Assembly: GCA_964388955.1 (NCBI GenBank)
Contig: CAYMCO010000029.1
Coordinates: 6,595-70,594, forward strand
Origin: CAYMCO01 sp964388955
GTDB taxonomy: Bacteria > Chloroflexota > Anaerolineae > Anaerolineales > E44-bin32
DNA length: 64,000 nt
Reading direction: 5' to 3'
Below are positions 51,906 through 60,899 of the stretch, in pieces. The stretch's first letter is position 1. Each line of letters starts with the position of its first letter. The notes beneath the pieces are model-generated. The model made no database searches. It worked only from the letters and a program-made list of their open reading frames with translations, and was not told where the DNA came from. The translations under genes and the position numbers were made by a program.

Positions 51906-52553
51906 TCACTCCTTCTCCCCCTCCTCCGAGTCGGGTTCTCCTGTCTCGGTCGCGGACCCTTCCTTATCCTCCGCCGATTCCTCTTCGACCTCGGCTTCAG
52001 CCGTTGGCTCCGCTTCGGGCTCCTCGACCTGCACTTCGGCCTCCGGCTCCTCCGCGGGCTCCCCCTCTGCCTCGGCCGCCTCGGCACCAGTCTCCGCTTC
52101 CTCCTCGGACTCGGCCGAGGCTGCCGGCGCCTCCGCTTCGGCTGGCTCCTCTCTCTCCGGCTGTTCCGCCTCGAGATCCGCTTCCGGCGCCTGCTTCAGC
52201 CGCTTTCCGGCCAGGTCGTCCCGACGTGTGCGAGGATCTACTTCAAAGGCCTTCGCCCCAGCCTCTTCCAGCAATGTCTCCAAATCCTCCCCGCCCCTGT
52301 ACCGCTCCCAGCGATCCCAGGTCCCGAAAGCGCGCAGTAGTTGCTTCACGGAACCAGAGGCCTGGGCGCCATTCTTGAGCCAATGGAATAGTCGTGCTTC
52401 GTCCACTTTCACTGTAGCCGGCTCTGTCCTCGGGTTGTAGTGGCCCAGGATCTCCAAGAATCGACCATCGCGGGGTTTCCGCTGATCCGCCGCGACAATA
52501 CGATAGCTGGGCTGGTTTCGCGCTCCAACTCGGCGCAATCGTATCCGCACCAT
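51906..52553 (-). CDS. rpsP: 30S ribosomal protein S16 with long acidic tail
   Basis: 215 residues against 80-90 in most bacteria. The S16 core is residues 1-85 (MVRIRLRRVGARNQPSYRIV, DGRFLEILGHYNP). A short linker to about 120 is followed by about 92 residues made almost only of Glu, Ala, Pro and Ser, with roughly 40 acidic residues. Actinobacterial S16 proteins also carry C-terminal extensions, but this one is long. The frame is continuous and the next gene follows normally, so it is not an annotation error. The tail's role is unknown. Confidence 0.93.
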   Translation of the reverse strand: MVRIRLRRVGARNQPSYRIVAADQRKPRDGRFLEILGHYNPRTEPATVKVDEARLFHWLKNGAQASGSVKQLLRAFGTWDRWERYRGGEDLETLLEEAGAKAFEVDPRTRRDDLAGKRLKQAPEADLEAEQPEREEPAEAEAPAASAESEEEAETGAEAAEAEGEPAEEPEAEVQVEEPEAEPTAEAEVEEESAEDKEGSATETGEPDSEEGEKE

Positions 52554-52660
52554 GTTTCTATCTCTCCCTTTCCTATGATCAGAGTTCCTGTCCGCGTCTG
52601 ACCGAGGGCGTGCCGGAAGGAGGGCACTAAGAGATTCAAACGCGCCAGTATCTTCGGTAC

Positions 52661-53983
52661 CTAGCCAAACATCGGGGGCATCCCCTTGAAGCCCCTCTTG
52701 CCAATCTTCTTGAACAGCCTGCGCATCTGTCTGTATTGCCGCACCAACTGGTTGACCTGCTGCACGCTGGTCCCCGAACCGGCGGCAATGCGCCGGCGCC
52801 GGCTGGCATTCAGGATATCGGGCCGGGCGCGCTCCTCTGCCGTCATCGATTCGATGATGGCCTGCGTGCTCACCAATTGGCGTTCGGCTCCCGCAGGATC
52901 CACGTTCACGTTTATACCACCGATTCCGCCGGGGAGGAGTTCCAGTATCCTCCCGATGGGTCCCATGCGCCGCACCTGCGCGAGTTGAGCAGCGAAATCT
53001 TCCAGCGTGAATTCGCCCTTCACCAGCCTTTCGGCTTGACGCTCCATCTGCTCCTGATCGAACTCCGCCTCCGCCTTTTCGATCAGCGTGAGGATATCCC
53101 CCATGCCTAAGATCCGGCTGGTCAGGCGCTCGGGCTCAAATGTCTCCAGCGCTTCGCGTCCCTCGCCGGTGCCAATAAACTTGATCGGCACTCCGGTCAC
53201 GGAGCGCATCGAGATGGCCGCTCCCCCGCGAGCATCACCGTCCATTTTGGTCAGGATCAAGCCGCTCAACCCCAACGCATCGTCAAATCCGCCCGCGATG
53301 TTCACCGCCTCCTGCCCGGTCATCGCATCCGCCACAAGCAGAATCTCGGGCGGGGCCACCGCATCGCGGATCTCCCGCAGTTCGTCCATCATGCCCTTGT
53401 CCACCTGCGAGCGGCCCGCGGTGTCGAGCACGACCACGGTCGCCCCGGCTCTATCCGCAGCCTGGACCCCCTTTATGCTGAGTTCGGCGGGAGGCAAATC
53501 TCGCTCCCAGAACACCGGGACGCCGATCTCCTCGCCCAGCACCTGCAACTGCTCCACCGCCGCCGGCCGGTAGGGGTCCACACCCACTAGCCATACCCGC
53601 TCACCCCGCGAGCGCAGCCATTTGGCGAGTTTGGCGGCCGTTGTGGTCTTGCCCGAACCCTGCAGCCCAACCAGCATGATTGCGCGCGGTTTCGGGCCCC
53701 GCAACTCGAGTACCCCGGGTTCCCCCAGGGACCGCTGCAGCTCCTCATTCAGGATCTTTATCACCTGCTGCGCCGGGTTGAGCGCCGCAGAGACCTCCGC
53801 CCCAACCGCGCGCTCCCTGACGCGCCCCACCAGTTCTTTGACGACCTGATAGTTCACGTCGGCCTCCAAAAGGGCAAGCCGGATGTCCCGCAGGGAGCGG
53901 TCCACGTCTTCGGGGCGAAGCTTGCCTCGACGAGCGAGGCTGCGGAACACATCTTGGAGACGATCTGTCAGACTTTCAAACAT
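52661..53983 (-). CDS. ffh: Ffh, signal recognition particle GTPase
   Basis: 440 residues. The N domain is followed by the GTPase with G1 GLQGSGKTTTAAKLA, DPYRPAAVEQL, DTAGRSQ and TKMDGDARGGAA. The C-terminal methionine-rich M domain ends QVNQLVRQYRQMRRLFKKI...GMPPMFG. It delivers membrane proteins with 4.5S RNA and FtsY. Start ATG 53983, first gene of the ffh-rpsP-khpA-rimM operon, with a good promoter about 105 bases upstream. Confidence 0.97.
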   Translation of the reverse strand: MFESLTDRLQDVFRSLARRGKLRPEDVDRSLRDIRLALLEADVNYQVVKELVGRVRERAVGAEVSAALNPAQQVIKILNEELQRSLGEPGVLELRGPKPRAIMLVGLQGSGKTTTAAKLAKWLRSRGERVWLVGVDPYRPAAVEQLQVLGEEIGVPVFWERDLPPAELSIKGVQAADRAGATVVVLDTAGRSQVDKGMMDELREIRDAVAPPEILLVADAMTGQEAVNIAGGFDDALGLSGLILTKMDGDARGGAAISMRSVTGVPIKFIGTGEGREALETFEPERLTSRILGMGDILTLIEKAEAEFDQEQMERQAERLVKGEFTLEDFAAQLAQVRRMGPIGRILELLPGGIGGINVNVDPAGAERQLVSTQAIIESMTAEERARPDILNASRRRRIAAGSGTSVQQVNQLVRQYRQMRRLFKKIGKRGFKGMPPMFG

Positions 53984-54087
53984 GACCCAGCCACAACCGG
54001 TAGACGTGCAAGCCGCCGATCGGGCTGCGTTTCGGGCAGCAACCGGCCGGCGGGCTGCACATAACTTCTTCCCCTCACTGCCCTATC

Positions 54088-54116
54088 ATTCTAGCCGCGA
54101 AGTCGGGGCGGGTCAA
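54088..54116 (-). promoter_or_regulatory. Promoter of the ffh operon
   Basis: On the minus strand TTGACC (54116-54111), 17 bases, TAGAAT (54093-54088), both 5/6 matches to consensus. Confidence 0.8.
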
Positions 54117-54173
54117 GGTGACGCGGATTTGAGGGAGCGTTCCATCTGAGGGGGCAGCTATGCCCGAAAACTA

Positions 54174-54227
54174 GCCCGTCACTCGGGCGCCCTCCACTCA
54201 GCTCCTGGACTGCCCATCGCGGTGATC
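54174..54227 (-). repeat. Dispersed 54-bp repeat, copy B
   Basis: Inverted copy of 39795-39848 with three substitutions and no gaps. Intergenic. Confidence 0.8.
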
Positions 54228-54290
54228 GAGCCGCTGGGATTGGGGTACGGCTCTCACGTTGGCAAACGCTCGGGTCCGGACACACCGGCT

Positions 54291-55733
54291 TCAGCGGGGC
54301 GGGCGCCACCAGTCGAAGTAGTCTCCCCATTCCACGTGACCATAATAGCCGAGCCCATTGGCCAACGGGCCGATTCCATCGACGACTTCGGCCGTCCGCC
54401 CTTCCTGCAGCTCCGCCAGCCACAAGGAAGCGTGATCGAGAGCATCAAGCCGGACGAAGAGGATCGAGTCTCCGTCCCCGGACCAAAGTGGGCGTTCGTC
54501 CCGGTACGTGTCCCCCTCGGTTAGTTTGCGAGCTTGCCCTGAGGCGATATACATCACCCAGATGCTCCGGTCCATCACCATCTCTTCAGGACTCTCCCCC
54601 TCGGCGGATGACATATCCGGCATCGCCGAAAAAGCGATCTTGGAGGCATCCGGGGACACGGCCGGCCACAGGACGGCCTGATCACGCTCCGTCAGAGCGC
54701 GGGCAACCCCGTTCGCCGGATCAACGACAGCCAGACGTTTGTTCACCCACGTCTCCCGCCCTCCACCCAGGACGACAAGAACGCGATCCGATGAGTCTTG
54801 AGGAGTTTCCGGGAAGCGAACCACGAAATCATCGTAAACGAGGACGCTCGCGGTGGGCGCCGATTGTCCAACTGACTCATTGAGATCTTTTCCCATCTCG
54901 ATTGGGTTGCCGCCGGCCGCCGCAAGCGCATATAGCGGAGTGCCATCCGCCAGCAGCGAAGCAGAGGGAATGGGCCCCTGCCAAAACAGCAGCGCTGATC
55001 CACCGGCGGTCCACTTTGCTACGGTTGAAGCCCCTTTATCCGGCATGCCGCTGTCGAAGAGCTGAATCAGTTTCCCATCCGCGAGCCGGATCTGCCAGAT
55101 CCCTTGATAGGCTGGCCCACCCGCTTCGCCGCGACCCAGCCAGTCGAACGCCAGCATTTCCCCCGCCGGTCCCCATGCCAGCCTGCGGATTTCCCCCTGG
55201 GAGGCAATGGACGCGCTCAGATCATTCCCGCCAACGAGCAAGGTGGCCGCGCTGGCGCCACCGCTCGTCAAGTAGAGATCCCCGTCGGCAACGAACGCCA
55301 AATCATCCGTTCTCGGAGACCAGGCGAACGACCCAACCTGCCCTTCTGAAACCAAGATGGGGGCGGCTCCCTCGGTCCTCACATCCATCGTGGCCAGGCC
55401 ATCACCGGCCATACGGAACGCCAGCCATCGTCCGCTGGGCGACCAGCGCGGCTCGCTGAGGGCCTCCCCTTCGACGAGGGGCTGCGAAGCGCCGGTCTCG
55501 AAATCATGAATCCAGAGACTTCCATTCTTGACAAAGGCGACGGGGCCAAAGCCCCGTACGTCCTGCGCCTCGGTCTCGAAGGTCGCCGTTGGACGGGCGG
55601 TTGGTCCGGCTTCCGATGCAGTGGCCTCGGGGGTACTGCCGGTCGGCGTCGCGGCCGTGCAGCCGGCGGCGACAAAACAGACGACCGCAGCCGAAAGAGG
55701 TAGGCCCTTTCGCACTCTCTCACAGATACACAT
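54291..55733 (-). CDS. Beta-propeller lipoprotein (PD40/TolB-like repeats)
   Basis: 480 residues. The signal peptide ends in the lipobox VAAGC (Cys about residue 25), followed by a Thr/Ala/Pro-rich linker, so it is a membrane-anchored extracytoplasmic protein. At least five WD40-like PD40 repeats are visible, e.g. PRWSPSGRWLAFR, FAWSPRTDDLAF, LAWGPAGEMLAF, AVSPDASKIAFS and LWSGDGDSILFV. This builds a TolB-type propeller likely used for binding. No enzyme domain follows. It is downstream and co-directional with the RodA-PBP fusion gene, so a cell-wall role is possible but inferred. GGAGGG lies four bases before the ATG. Confidence 0.85.
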   Translation of the reverse strand: MCICERVRKGLPLSAAVVCFVAAGCTAATPTGSTPEATASEAGPTARPTATFETEAQDVRGFGPVAFVKNGSLWIHDFETGASQPLVEGEALSEPRWSPSGRWLAFRMAGDGLATMDVRTEGAAPILVSEGQVGSFAWSPRTDDLAFVADGDLYLTSGGASAATLLVGGNDLSASIASQGEIRRLAWGPAGEMLAFDWLGRGEAGGPAYQGIWQIRLADGKLIQLFDSGMPDKGASTVAKWTAGGSALLFWQGPIPSASLLADGTPLYALAAAGGNPIEMGKDLNESVGQSAPTASVLVYDDFVVRFPETPQDSSDRVLVVLGGGRETWVNKRLAVVDPANGVARALTERDQAVLWPAVSPDASKIAFSAMPDMSSAEGESPEEMVMDRSIWVMYIASGQARKLTEGDTYRDERPLWSGDGDSILFVRLDALDHASLWLAELQEGRTAEVVDGIGPLANGLGYYGHVEWGDYFDWWRPPR

Positions 55734-55877
55734 TTTCCCTCCTTCAGGACCCTATCCCCGGATGGCCTCCAGCCCATGAGGGAGCAGGCATGCCTTCCGG
55801 AGCGCCTGGTTGGACGTCAAGCCGGGTGTCCAATAGCCAAGGAGTCACGCTGCCTTCCGCGCCCGCTCTGGCGTGGA

Positions 55878-58586
55878 CTATTGCCCGCCATAGACCTGTA
55901 CCGCACTGAGAAGCCTGTTGCCCACCGACCTCACCACCGCCGGATCCCCTTCCTCCAGACCCATCACGGCGGCAATCGCCCCCTCCGGCCGTGACACGGC
56001 CAGCATGAACCAACCGACTCCCTCCCCGCTTTCGCCACCGATCGCTTGCCCCTGGGTGGCGTAGCTTCCAGGAGCAACTTGGAACCATCCCTGTGCGGCC
56101 GCGGCCGTCTCGGCCGACAGGGCTCTCCGGGCTTCTGCGGTGACATCCGACTCCTGCCAGGTTCCATCGGGCATCCGTACCGAGTCCACCAGCCGCACCG
56201 CGGGAAGCGCACCAGCGTTGAACAGGGAGGACCAGGCGCGCGCCATCTGCAGAGGTGTGACGGTGAGAGTGCCCTGGCCGAACGCCTCCGCCCTAATCTC
56301 ATCTCGCGTGGAGGGAGCCGAGAGCTCGGCTGCCGGCGCCTCGGGCAGGAGCACGCCCGTGGGCTCGGCCAAGCCGAAGCCGCCGATCATATCCATCAAC
56401 ACCTGGCCGGTGAAACTATCGCTGATCTGCACAAAGGGAGCCGGGCAACCCGAGCGAAAGGCCGCCGCCAAATCCTCTTCACCGGCGGTCACCGGCCACA
56501 AGCACTCCAGCTCCTGGCCATCGATCTGGATCGGCGCCTGGAGATCAAGCTCTGAGGGGAGGCCGGAAGGTGGGAGCAGATCGTGTTCTTGGGCCCACGC
56601 GGCCAGGAACGGCGCCATCGCCAGGCCGGGCTGGTAGCGCGCCTGGGTCGCCCGGTTCAGGAGCGGCGCATCATCCCGTTCGCGCAGCACCGTCCACTGC
56701 TCTTCCAGCCTTCCTGGGTCAAAGGAGGGCGCGGATGCCATCGCCAGCACTTCCCCGCTCCGCGCCTCCATGATCACGATCGCGCCGCGGCGCCCCTTCA
56801 ATATCCTTTCCGCGGCCCGCTGCAGCGCCAAGTCCAGTGTCAGACGGACGTTCAGACCTGGAGGTGGAAATCCGGTCAGCATCTGCTGGCGGGCAATAAG
56901 CCAGGGGTCGTAACCGCGCTCCCCTCGCAGCCAGGGGTCCAGACTCCCCTCCAACCCAGCCTTGCCCAGCGCCAGCGAATCATAGCCCACCACGTGCGTC
57001 GCAGCTAAGGCCGGATAGAACCGCTCAAAGCCCTCCGCCTCGCGGCGGGACTCAGCGAGCGGGATATCGAGCCGATCCAGAATGCTGCCCCGCCTCACGT
57101 ACAGGCTGGCAGTCGCTGGCCGGGGGTTGTCGGCACGTGAAATCAGGCTATCCCGCTGCGCCACGCTCCACCAGCCCACCATCAGCGCCAGGCAGGCCAG
57201 CATGGTGCCAAGTCCAAGTTGGATGGCGCGCAGAGGTGGCCGCATGGGAGACCAGCCCCCTCGCTCATCGGACAGCCGCAGCAGGAACCCCAGTGCAATG
57301 AAACTGGTGAGCAGCGAGGAACCGCCGTACGAAACGAAAGGAAGCGTGACGCCGGTCAGGGGGAACAGGCGGATCACGCCTCCGATGATCAGCACCGATT
57401 GCAGCCCAAAAGCGGTAGCCAGACCTGCGGCAAGCAGTTTGGCGAAGACATCTCGGTGACCCATCGCCGCTTTCAGCCCGCGTGAGACCAATACAGCGAT
57501 CAAGCCCAAAGCAGCCAGCCCGCCGGCCAACCCCCATTCTTCCACCAGGGCCGCAAATATGAAATCGGTGTGAGCTGCAGGGACAAAACCCGGGGATCCC
57601 AGGCCGGGCCCGCTGCCGGTCACCCCACCTGAGGCGAGCGCGATCAGGGATTGCACGGTTTGGTAGGAGCCGCCTAGGGGGTCCAACCAGGGGTTGAGCC
57701 AAGCCTGAAAGCGAATCCTGACCACCGAAAAAAGCATGCTGCCCAGCGCGCCGCCCAGGCCGATGACGCCGGCCCCAGCCAGCAGGACCTGCCATCGGCC
57801 GGAGGTCAGATAGAGTAGGACCGCCAGCAAGGCCACGAAGAGCGATCCCGTCCCCAGGTCGCGCTGCGCCACCAACAGGCCGATGGATAGGCCCCATACG
57901 GCCAGCACCGGCGCGAGGAGCGGCAGAATCGAGCCATCCGATGGGTCCCCTGCCTTCATACGTTCGGAAAAATAAGAGGCCAGGAAAGCAATCAGCAGCA
58001 GCCGGAGCGGCTCTGAGGGTTGGAAATAGATACCGCAGCATCCCAGCCACAGGCGCGGCTCGCCGCCGGAGGGATGGGTGCCAAAGACCAGGGTGAGCGA
58101 GGTCAGGAGCAGCCCTCCTGTCCACCAGAGATACCGATACCTGCGCAGCCAGCGCAGGTCATTCGGGCTGTGTACGATCCCCACCAGCGCAAGTGTGCCC
58201 ACGGCCATCCACACCAATTGGCGCGCGCCGAATGCGGGATACAATCGCCAGATCAGCAGGATGCCCCACCCGGTGAGCAGCATCCCCACCGGCAGCAGAT
58301 ACGGATCGCGCCAAGGGACCTTGCGCCGCAGCGACCAGCGGATGATGCTCGCGCACACTGCCCAACCGGGAAGCACCAGCGCCATTCCCAGCCGCGCCCG
58401 CGAAGCCACCCACGCCCCTTGGCGGGCCGCAGGAGCTAGGTTCAGGCCGATGACCGTGGCGAGCAGAAAGCCGAACGCGAGGCAAAGAAGAACCGCCTCG
58501 CGTCGATCAACTCGCCGCTCGTCGTCAATCAAGATACTTCTCAACAAATATCCCCAGCCTCCGGCGCGCTGATTCAGGGATCGCAT
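55878..58586 (-). CDS. RodA/FtsW (SEDS) domain fused to a degenerate PBP transpeptidase domain
   Basis: 902 residues in one frame. Residues 30-460 form a SEDS glycan polymerase: about ten membrane helices plus GIYFQPSEPLRLLL, the HTDFIFAALVEEWG segment (Asp341) and TGVTLPFVSYGGSSLL. Residues 470-900 are a class B PBP with one more membrane helix, a dimerisation part (RRGSILDRLDIPLAES) and a transpeptidase domain. In the latter the S-x-x-K motif reads L655-A-M-A658 within YQPGLAMAPF, the S-x-N site is altered (S712-G-C) and KTG is replaced by TQGQA (844-848). All three catalytic motifs are therefore lost. The ATG at 58586 overlaps mtnP by 62 bases; a TTG at 58532 is an alternative start. Proposed: a polymerase with a regulatory, non-cross-linking PBP partner. 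Confidence 0.9.
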   Translation of the reverse strand: MRSLNQRAGGWGYLLRSILIDDERRVDRREAVLLCLAFGFLLATVIGLNLAPAARQGAWVASRARLGMALVLPGWAVCASIIRWSLRRKVPWRDPYLLPVGMLLTGWGILLIWRLYPAFGARQLVWMAVGTLALVGIVHSPNDLRWLRRYRYLWWTGGLLLTSLTLVFGTHPSGGEPRLWLGCCGIYFQPSEPLRLLLIAFLASYFSERMKAGDPSDGSILPLLAPVLAVWGLSIGLLVAQRDLGTGSLFVALLAVLLYLTSGRWQVLLAGAGVIGLGGALGSMLFSVVRIRFQAWLNPWLDPLGGSYQTVQSLIALASGGVTGSGPGLGSPGFVPAAHTDFIFAALVEEWGLAGGLAALGLIAVLVSRGLKAAMGHRDVFAKLLAAGLATAFGLQSVLIIGGVIRLFPLTGVTLPFVSYGGSSLLTSFIALGFLLRLSDERGGWSPMRPPLRAIQLGLGTMLACLALMVGWWSVAQRDSLISRADNPRPATASLYVRRGSILDRLDIPLAESRREAEGFERFYPALAATHVVGYDSLALGKAGLEGSLDPWLRGERGYDPWLIARQQMLTGFPPPGLNVRLTLDLALQRAAERILKGRRGAIVIMEARSGEVLAMASAPSFDPGRLEEQWTVLRERDDAPLLNRATQARYQPGLAMAPFLAAWAQEHDLLPPSGLPSELDLQAPIQIDGQELECLWPVTAGEEDLAAAFRSGCPAPFVQISDSFTGQVLMDMIGGFGLAEPTGVLLPEAPAAELSAPSTRDEIRAEAFGQGTLTVTPLQMARAWSSLFNAGALPAVRLVDSVRMPDGTWQESDVTAEARRALSAETAAAAQGWFQVAPGSYATQGQAIGGESGEGVGWFMLAVSRPEGAIAAVMGLEEGDPAVVRSVGNRLLSAVQVYGGQ

Positions 58587-59391
58587 CCGGGCGTGTGATC
58601 AACGCCCCCTCCAGCGCGCTCCCGCACGAACAGTGAAAATCCGCCGGCAGCAGGGAGAGCAGCCGGGCGATGGACCGCTTCGCCAGCGCGGTGTTCCGCT
58701 GCAAGGTGCGCACAACGAGACCGACCGACACCTCTTCTTCTGCGATGTGCCACACATCGTAGTCCGTCACATGGGCCATCACCGCATAGCAGAGCTCGGC
58801 TTCTCGCGCCAGGAACGCCTCGGGCGACGTGGTCATCCCGATGAGCGACATACCCCAAGCGCGGTAGGTATTCGATTCTGCGCGCGTCGAGAATCGCGGC
58901 CCTTCGATGGTAATGTAGCTGCCCCCGGAGTGCACGACGCCATCCTCCGCCTCCACGCTCCTGGACAAGAGACTGGATAGCTGCGGGCAGAAAGGCTCGG
59001 CGACACCAATGTGCGCCACCAATCCCTCCCCGAAAAATGATGAGCGCCGGTGCTTGGTATGATCGAAGAGCTGGTCCGGCACCACGATGTCCCCCGGCGC
59101 GTAGTCTTCACGCAGGGAGCCGCAGGCGCTCACGGCCAGAAGGCGCCGAACCCCCAACGACTTCAGCGCGTAGATGTTCGCCCTGTAGTTCACCTCGGAC
59201 GGGGATAGCGAATGATCCACACCGTGGCGAGCCAAGAAGGCGAGCCGTCTGCCGCCGACGGTGCCCACGGTGATCGGTGAACTGGGATCCCCGAAAGGGG
59301 TTGCGATCTCAAGTGTCTCCACTTCCGCCATCCCCTCGAGATCATATAATCCTGAACCTCCGATTACCCCCAGGGCCGGTCTCTCATCCAC
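58525..59391 (-). CDS. mtnP: 5'-methylthioadenosine phosphorylase family enzyme
   Basis: 288 residues from the GTG at 59391, which has GGAGGAG five bases upstream (longer in-frame starts to 59472 lack support). GVIGGSGLYDLEGM is the phosphate-binding start, RHGVDHSLSPSEVNYRANI follows, and ISACGSLRED-like SACGSLRED, YITIEGPRFSTRAES and MSLIGMTTSPEAFLARE are typical of the MTAP branch of purine nucleoside phosphorylases. It recycles methylthioadenosine or a related nucleoside. Sits between fhaB and the RodA-PBP gene. Confidence 0.92.
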   Translation of the reverse strand: MDERPALGVIGGSGLYDLEGMAEVETLEIATPFGDPSSPITVGTVGGRRLAFLARHGVDHSLSPSEVNYRANIYALKSLGVRRLLAVSACGSLREDYAPGDIVVPDQLFDHTKHRRSSFFGEGLVAHIGVAEPFCPQLSSLLSRSVEAEDGVVHSGGSYITIEGPRFSTRAESNTYRAWGMSLIGMTTSPEAFLAREAELCYAVMAHVTDYDVWHIAEEEVSVGLVVRTLQRNTALAKRSIARLLSLLPADFHCSCGSALEGALITRPDAIPESARRRLGIFVEKYLD

Positions 59392-59484
59392 CTTGTCTCC
59401 TCCAACTGAGAGATAATGAGATCGCCGCGTCTTCCACGCCCCGAAACCCTGCCTTCGGCGACTCCGGCGCAAGGACCTCTCTAT

Positions 59485-59973
59485 TCATGGACCACCTTTC
59501 CCTATGTGCCGGCCATCCGAGGCTGAATGCCCCTCTCCTGAGGATGAAGCAGGCCGGCTCAGGTGCATCAGAAGCCACGTATTGCCGATTTGGATCTGAT
59601 CGCCATCTGCAAGCAGGGCACGGGTCTCGATCGCAGTTCCGTTCAGCACGGTTCCGTTGCTCGATCCAACGTCCTCCAGCCACCAATCCCCTTCCGAACA
59701 GTGAATCTGTGCGTGATACGCCGAGACCGCGTTGTCGGCCAAGCGGATCGTATTGCTCACAGCCCGGCCGACTGTATTTACCTCCCCAAGTGGGAACGAT
59801 TCGATCACCTCCTCCCCCTGGAGAAGGTCCAAGCGCCCGGGCAGCGGAGCCTGGGCCCGCCTCCTGCTCCCGGCTGTGTCACGCCACAAATAGATGAGCA
59901 AGAGGCCCAGAAAACCGTATAGGGCCAGGGCAAGAATCACACGGACAACCAGAAGGGCAATTTCGGGGCGCAA
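59485..59973 (-). CDS. FhaB-like membrane FHA protein
   Basis: 162 residues. One N-terminal membrane helix (about 6-30), then a forkhead-associated domain (about 55-145) with VGRAVSNTIRLADNAVSAYHAQI and LEDVGSSNGTVLNG, covering the Arg, Ser, His and Asn that bind phosphothreonine. In Actinobacteria FhaB (FipA) lies near RodA/PbpA and a Ser/Thr kinase and helps FtsZ-FtsQ linkage. Start TTG behind GGAAGG. The kinase and phosphatase of that cluster are not in this window. Confidence 0.88.
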   Translation of the reverse strand: MRPEIALLVVRVILALALYGFLGLLLIYLWRDTAGSRRRAQAPLPGRLDLLQGEEVIESFPLGEVNTVGRAVSNTIRLADNAVSAYHAQIHCSEGDWWLEDVGSSNGTVLNGTAIETRALLADGDQIQIGNTWLLMHLSRPASSSGEGHSASDGRHIGKGGP

Positions 59974-59991
59974 GTCCGACCTTCCTAGCCC

Positions 59992-60777
59992 TCAGGCATC
60001 TTCACTCGCATCTGCATCTACGCCGGATATTGGCTCAGTGTTTCCACCGGCTCCTTGCACCTTCCCAGCGCTTCGCATGCGAAACACGAAACGATTTCCT
60101 GCGATGCTGATCTGATCCCCGGGCCGAAGCACCTGCTCGCGCACGGCTCTACCGTTGACCAGCGTCCCCGCCCTTGAATCGAGGTCGGTCAGTATGTACC
60201 GGCCCTGCCTATATCGGATGCGAGCGTGCGACCTGGATACATGCGGATCCTGCAGCACAATATCGTTCTCCAACCGTCGGCCAATGGTGATCCGGGAGGA
60301 GGTCAGATCGTACCGCCGCTTTCCGCCGACCAGTTCCAGGTACGCCCTCTCCTCCCCCTTGTCGCCCCCCTCCCTTCCAATGATCTGGGTTCGATCCAGG
60401 CTATCCTCGCTGTGGCCGACTTCCACCCGCAGTTGATCACGATCGACCTGCAAATCGGGAATGAACCGTACGCTGGGCTCACCTGCAAGCCGATATCCCA
60501 CACCGCGCGCGACATCCAGCAGCGCTTGGGCGATGAGCTTGGGCAATTTCGGCTCCGCCTCCAGGAGCAGGATGTAGTCCTCCGGATGCATCTCCAGCAG
60601 GAAGATATCCGGGGCCAGGGAGCCTCCATCTTCGGTCTCGATCGCCCCGTCTTCCATCGCCTTCGCAACCTGGCGGGCGATGTCGGCGGAGGTCATACGA
60701 CCTCCGAATAGGCGCGGGATTGTGCCCTCAAACAGCGCCTCGATGCGCTCCTCCAGCTTCGCAAGCCTTTCTTCCAT
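59992..60777 (-). CDS. FhaA-like protein (DUF3662 plus FHA domain)
   Basis: 261 residues. Residues 1-125 match the DUF3662/FhaA N-terminal domain (EERIEALFEGTIPRLFGGRMTSADIARQV ... APDIFLLEMHPEDY). After a linker comes an FHA domain (about 160-245) with IGRRLENDIVLQDPHVSRSHARI and DLDSRAGTLVNG. In mycobacteria FhaA binds phosphorylated cell-wall regulators such as MviN. First gene of the fhaA-fhaB-mtnP-rodA/pbp operon. Confidence 0.9.
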   Translation of the reverse strand: MEERLAKLEERIEALFEGTIPRLFGGRMTSADIARQVAKAMEDGAIETEDGGSLAPDIFLLEMHPEDYILLLEAEPKLPKLIAQALLDVARGVGYRLAGEPSVRFIPDLQVDRDQLRVEVGHSEDSLDRTQIIGREGGDKGEERAYLELVGGKRRYDLTSSRITIGRRLENDIVLQDPHVSRSHARIRYRQGRYILTDLDSRAGTLVNGRAVREQVLRPGDQISIAGNRFVFRMRSAGKVQGAGGNTEPISGVDADASEDA

Positions 60778-60887
60778 CAGGGGCGATTATAAGGCCCCCG
60801 AGCGATTCCATAAAGGACCCCTAAATTGCAGATCGCTCTTCGCTGGGCACACCAGTGGGCAGCCCGCGCCGATCGCGATCCATAGGC

Positions 60888-60893
60888 TATACT
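60888..60893 (+). promoter_or_regulatory. -10 box of the archease gene (leaderless)
   Basis: TATACT six bases before the ATG at 60900, the same spacing and -10 sequence as at the SufR-like gene. The -35 region is weak. Confidence 0.6.
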
Positions 60894-60899
60894 GGAATT

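Larger units (their letters stand above)
53984..54290. other. Gap with the ffh promoter and a dispersed repeat
   Basis: No gene. Contains the ffh promoter (54088-54116) and copy B of the 54-bp repeat (54174-54227, inverted relative to 39795). The remainder lies between the end of the lipoprotein gene and the ffh operon. Confidence 0.6.
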
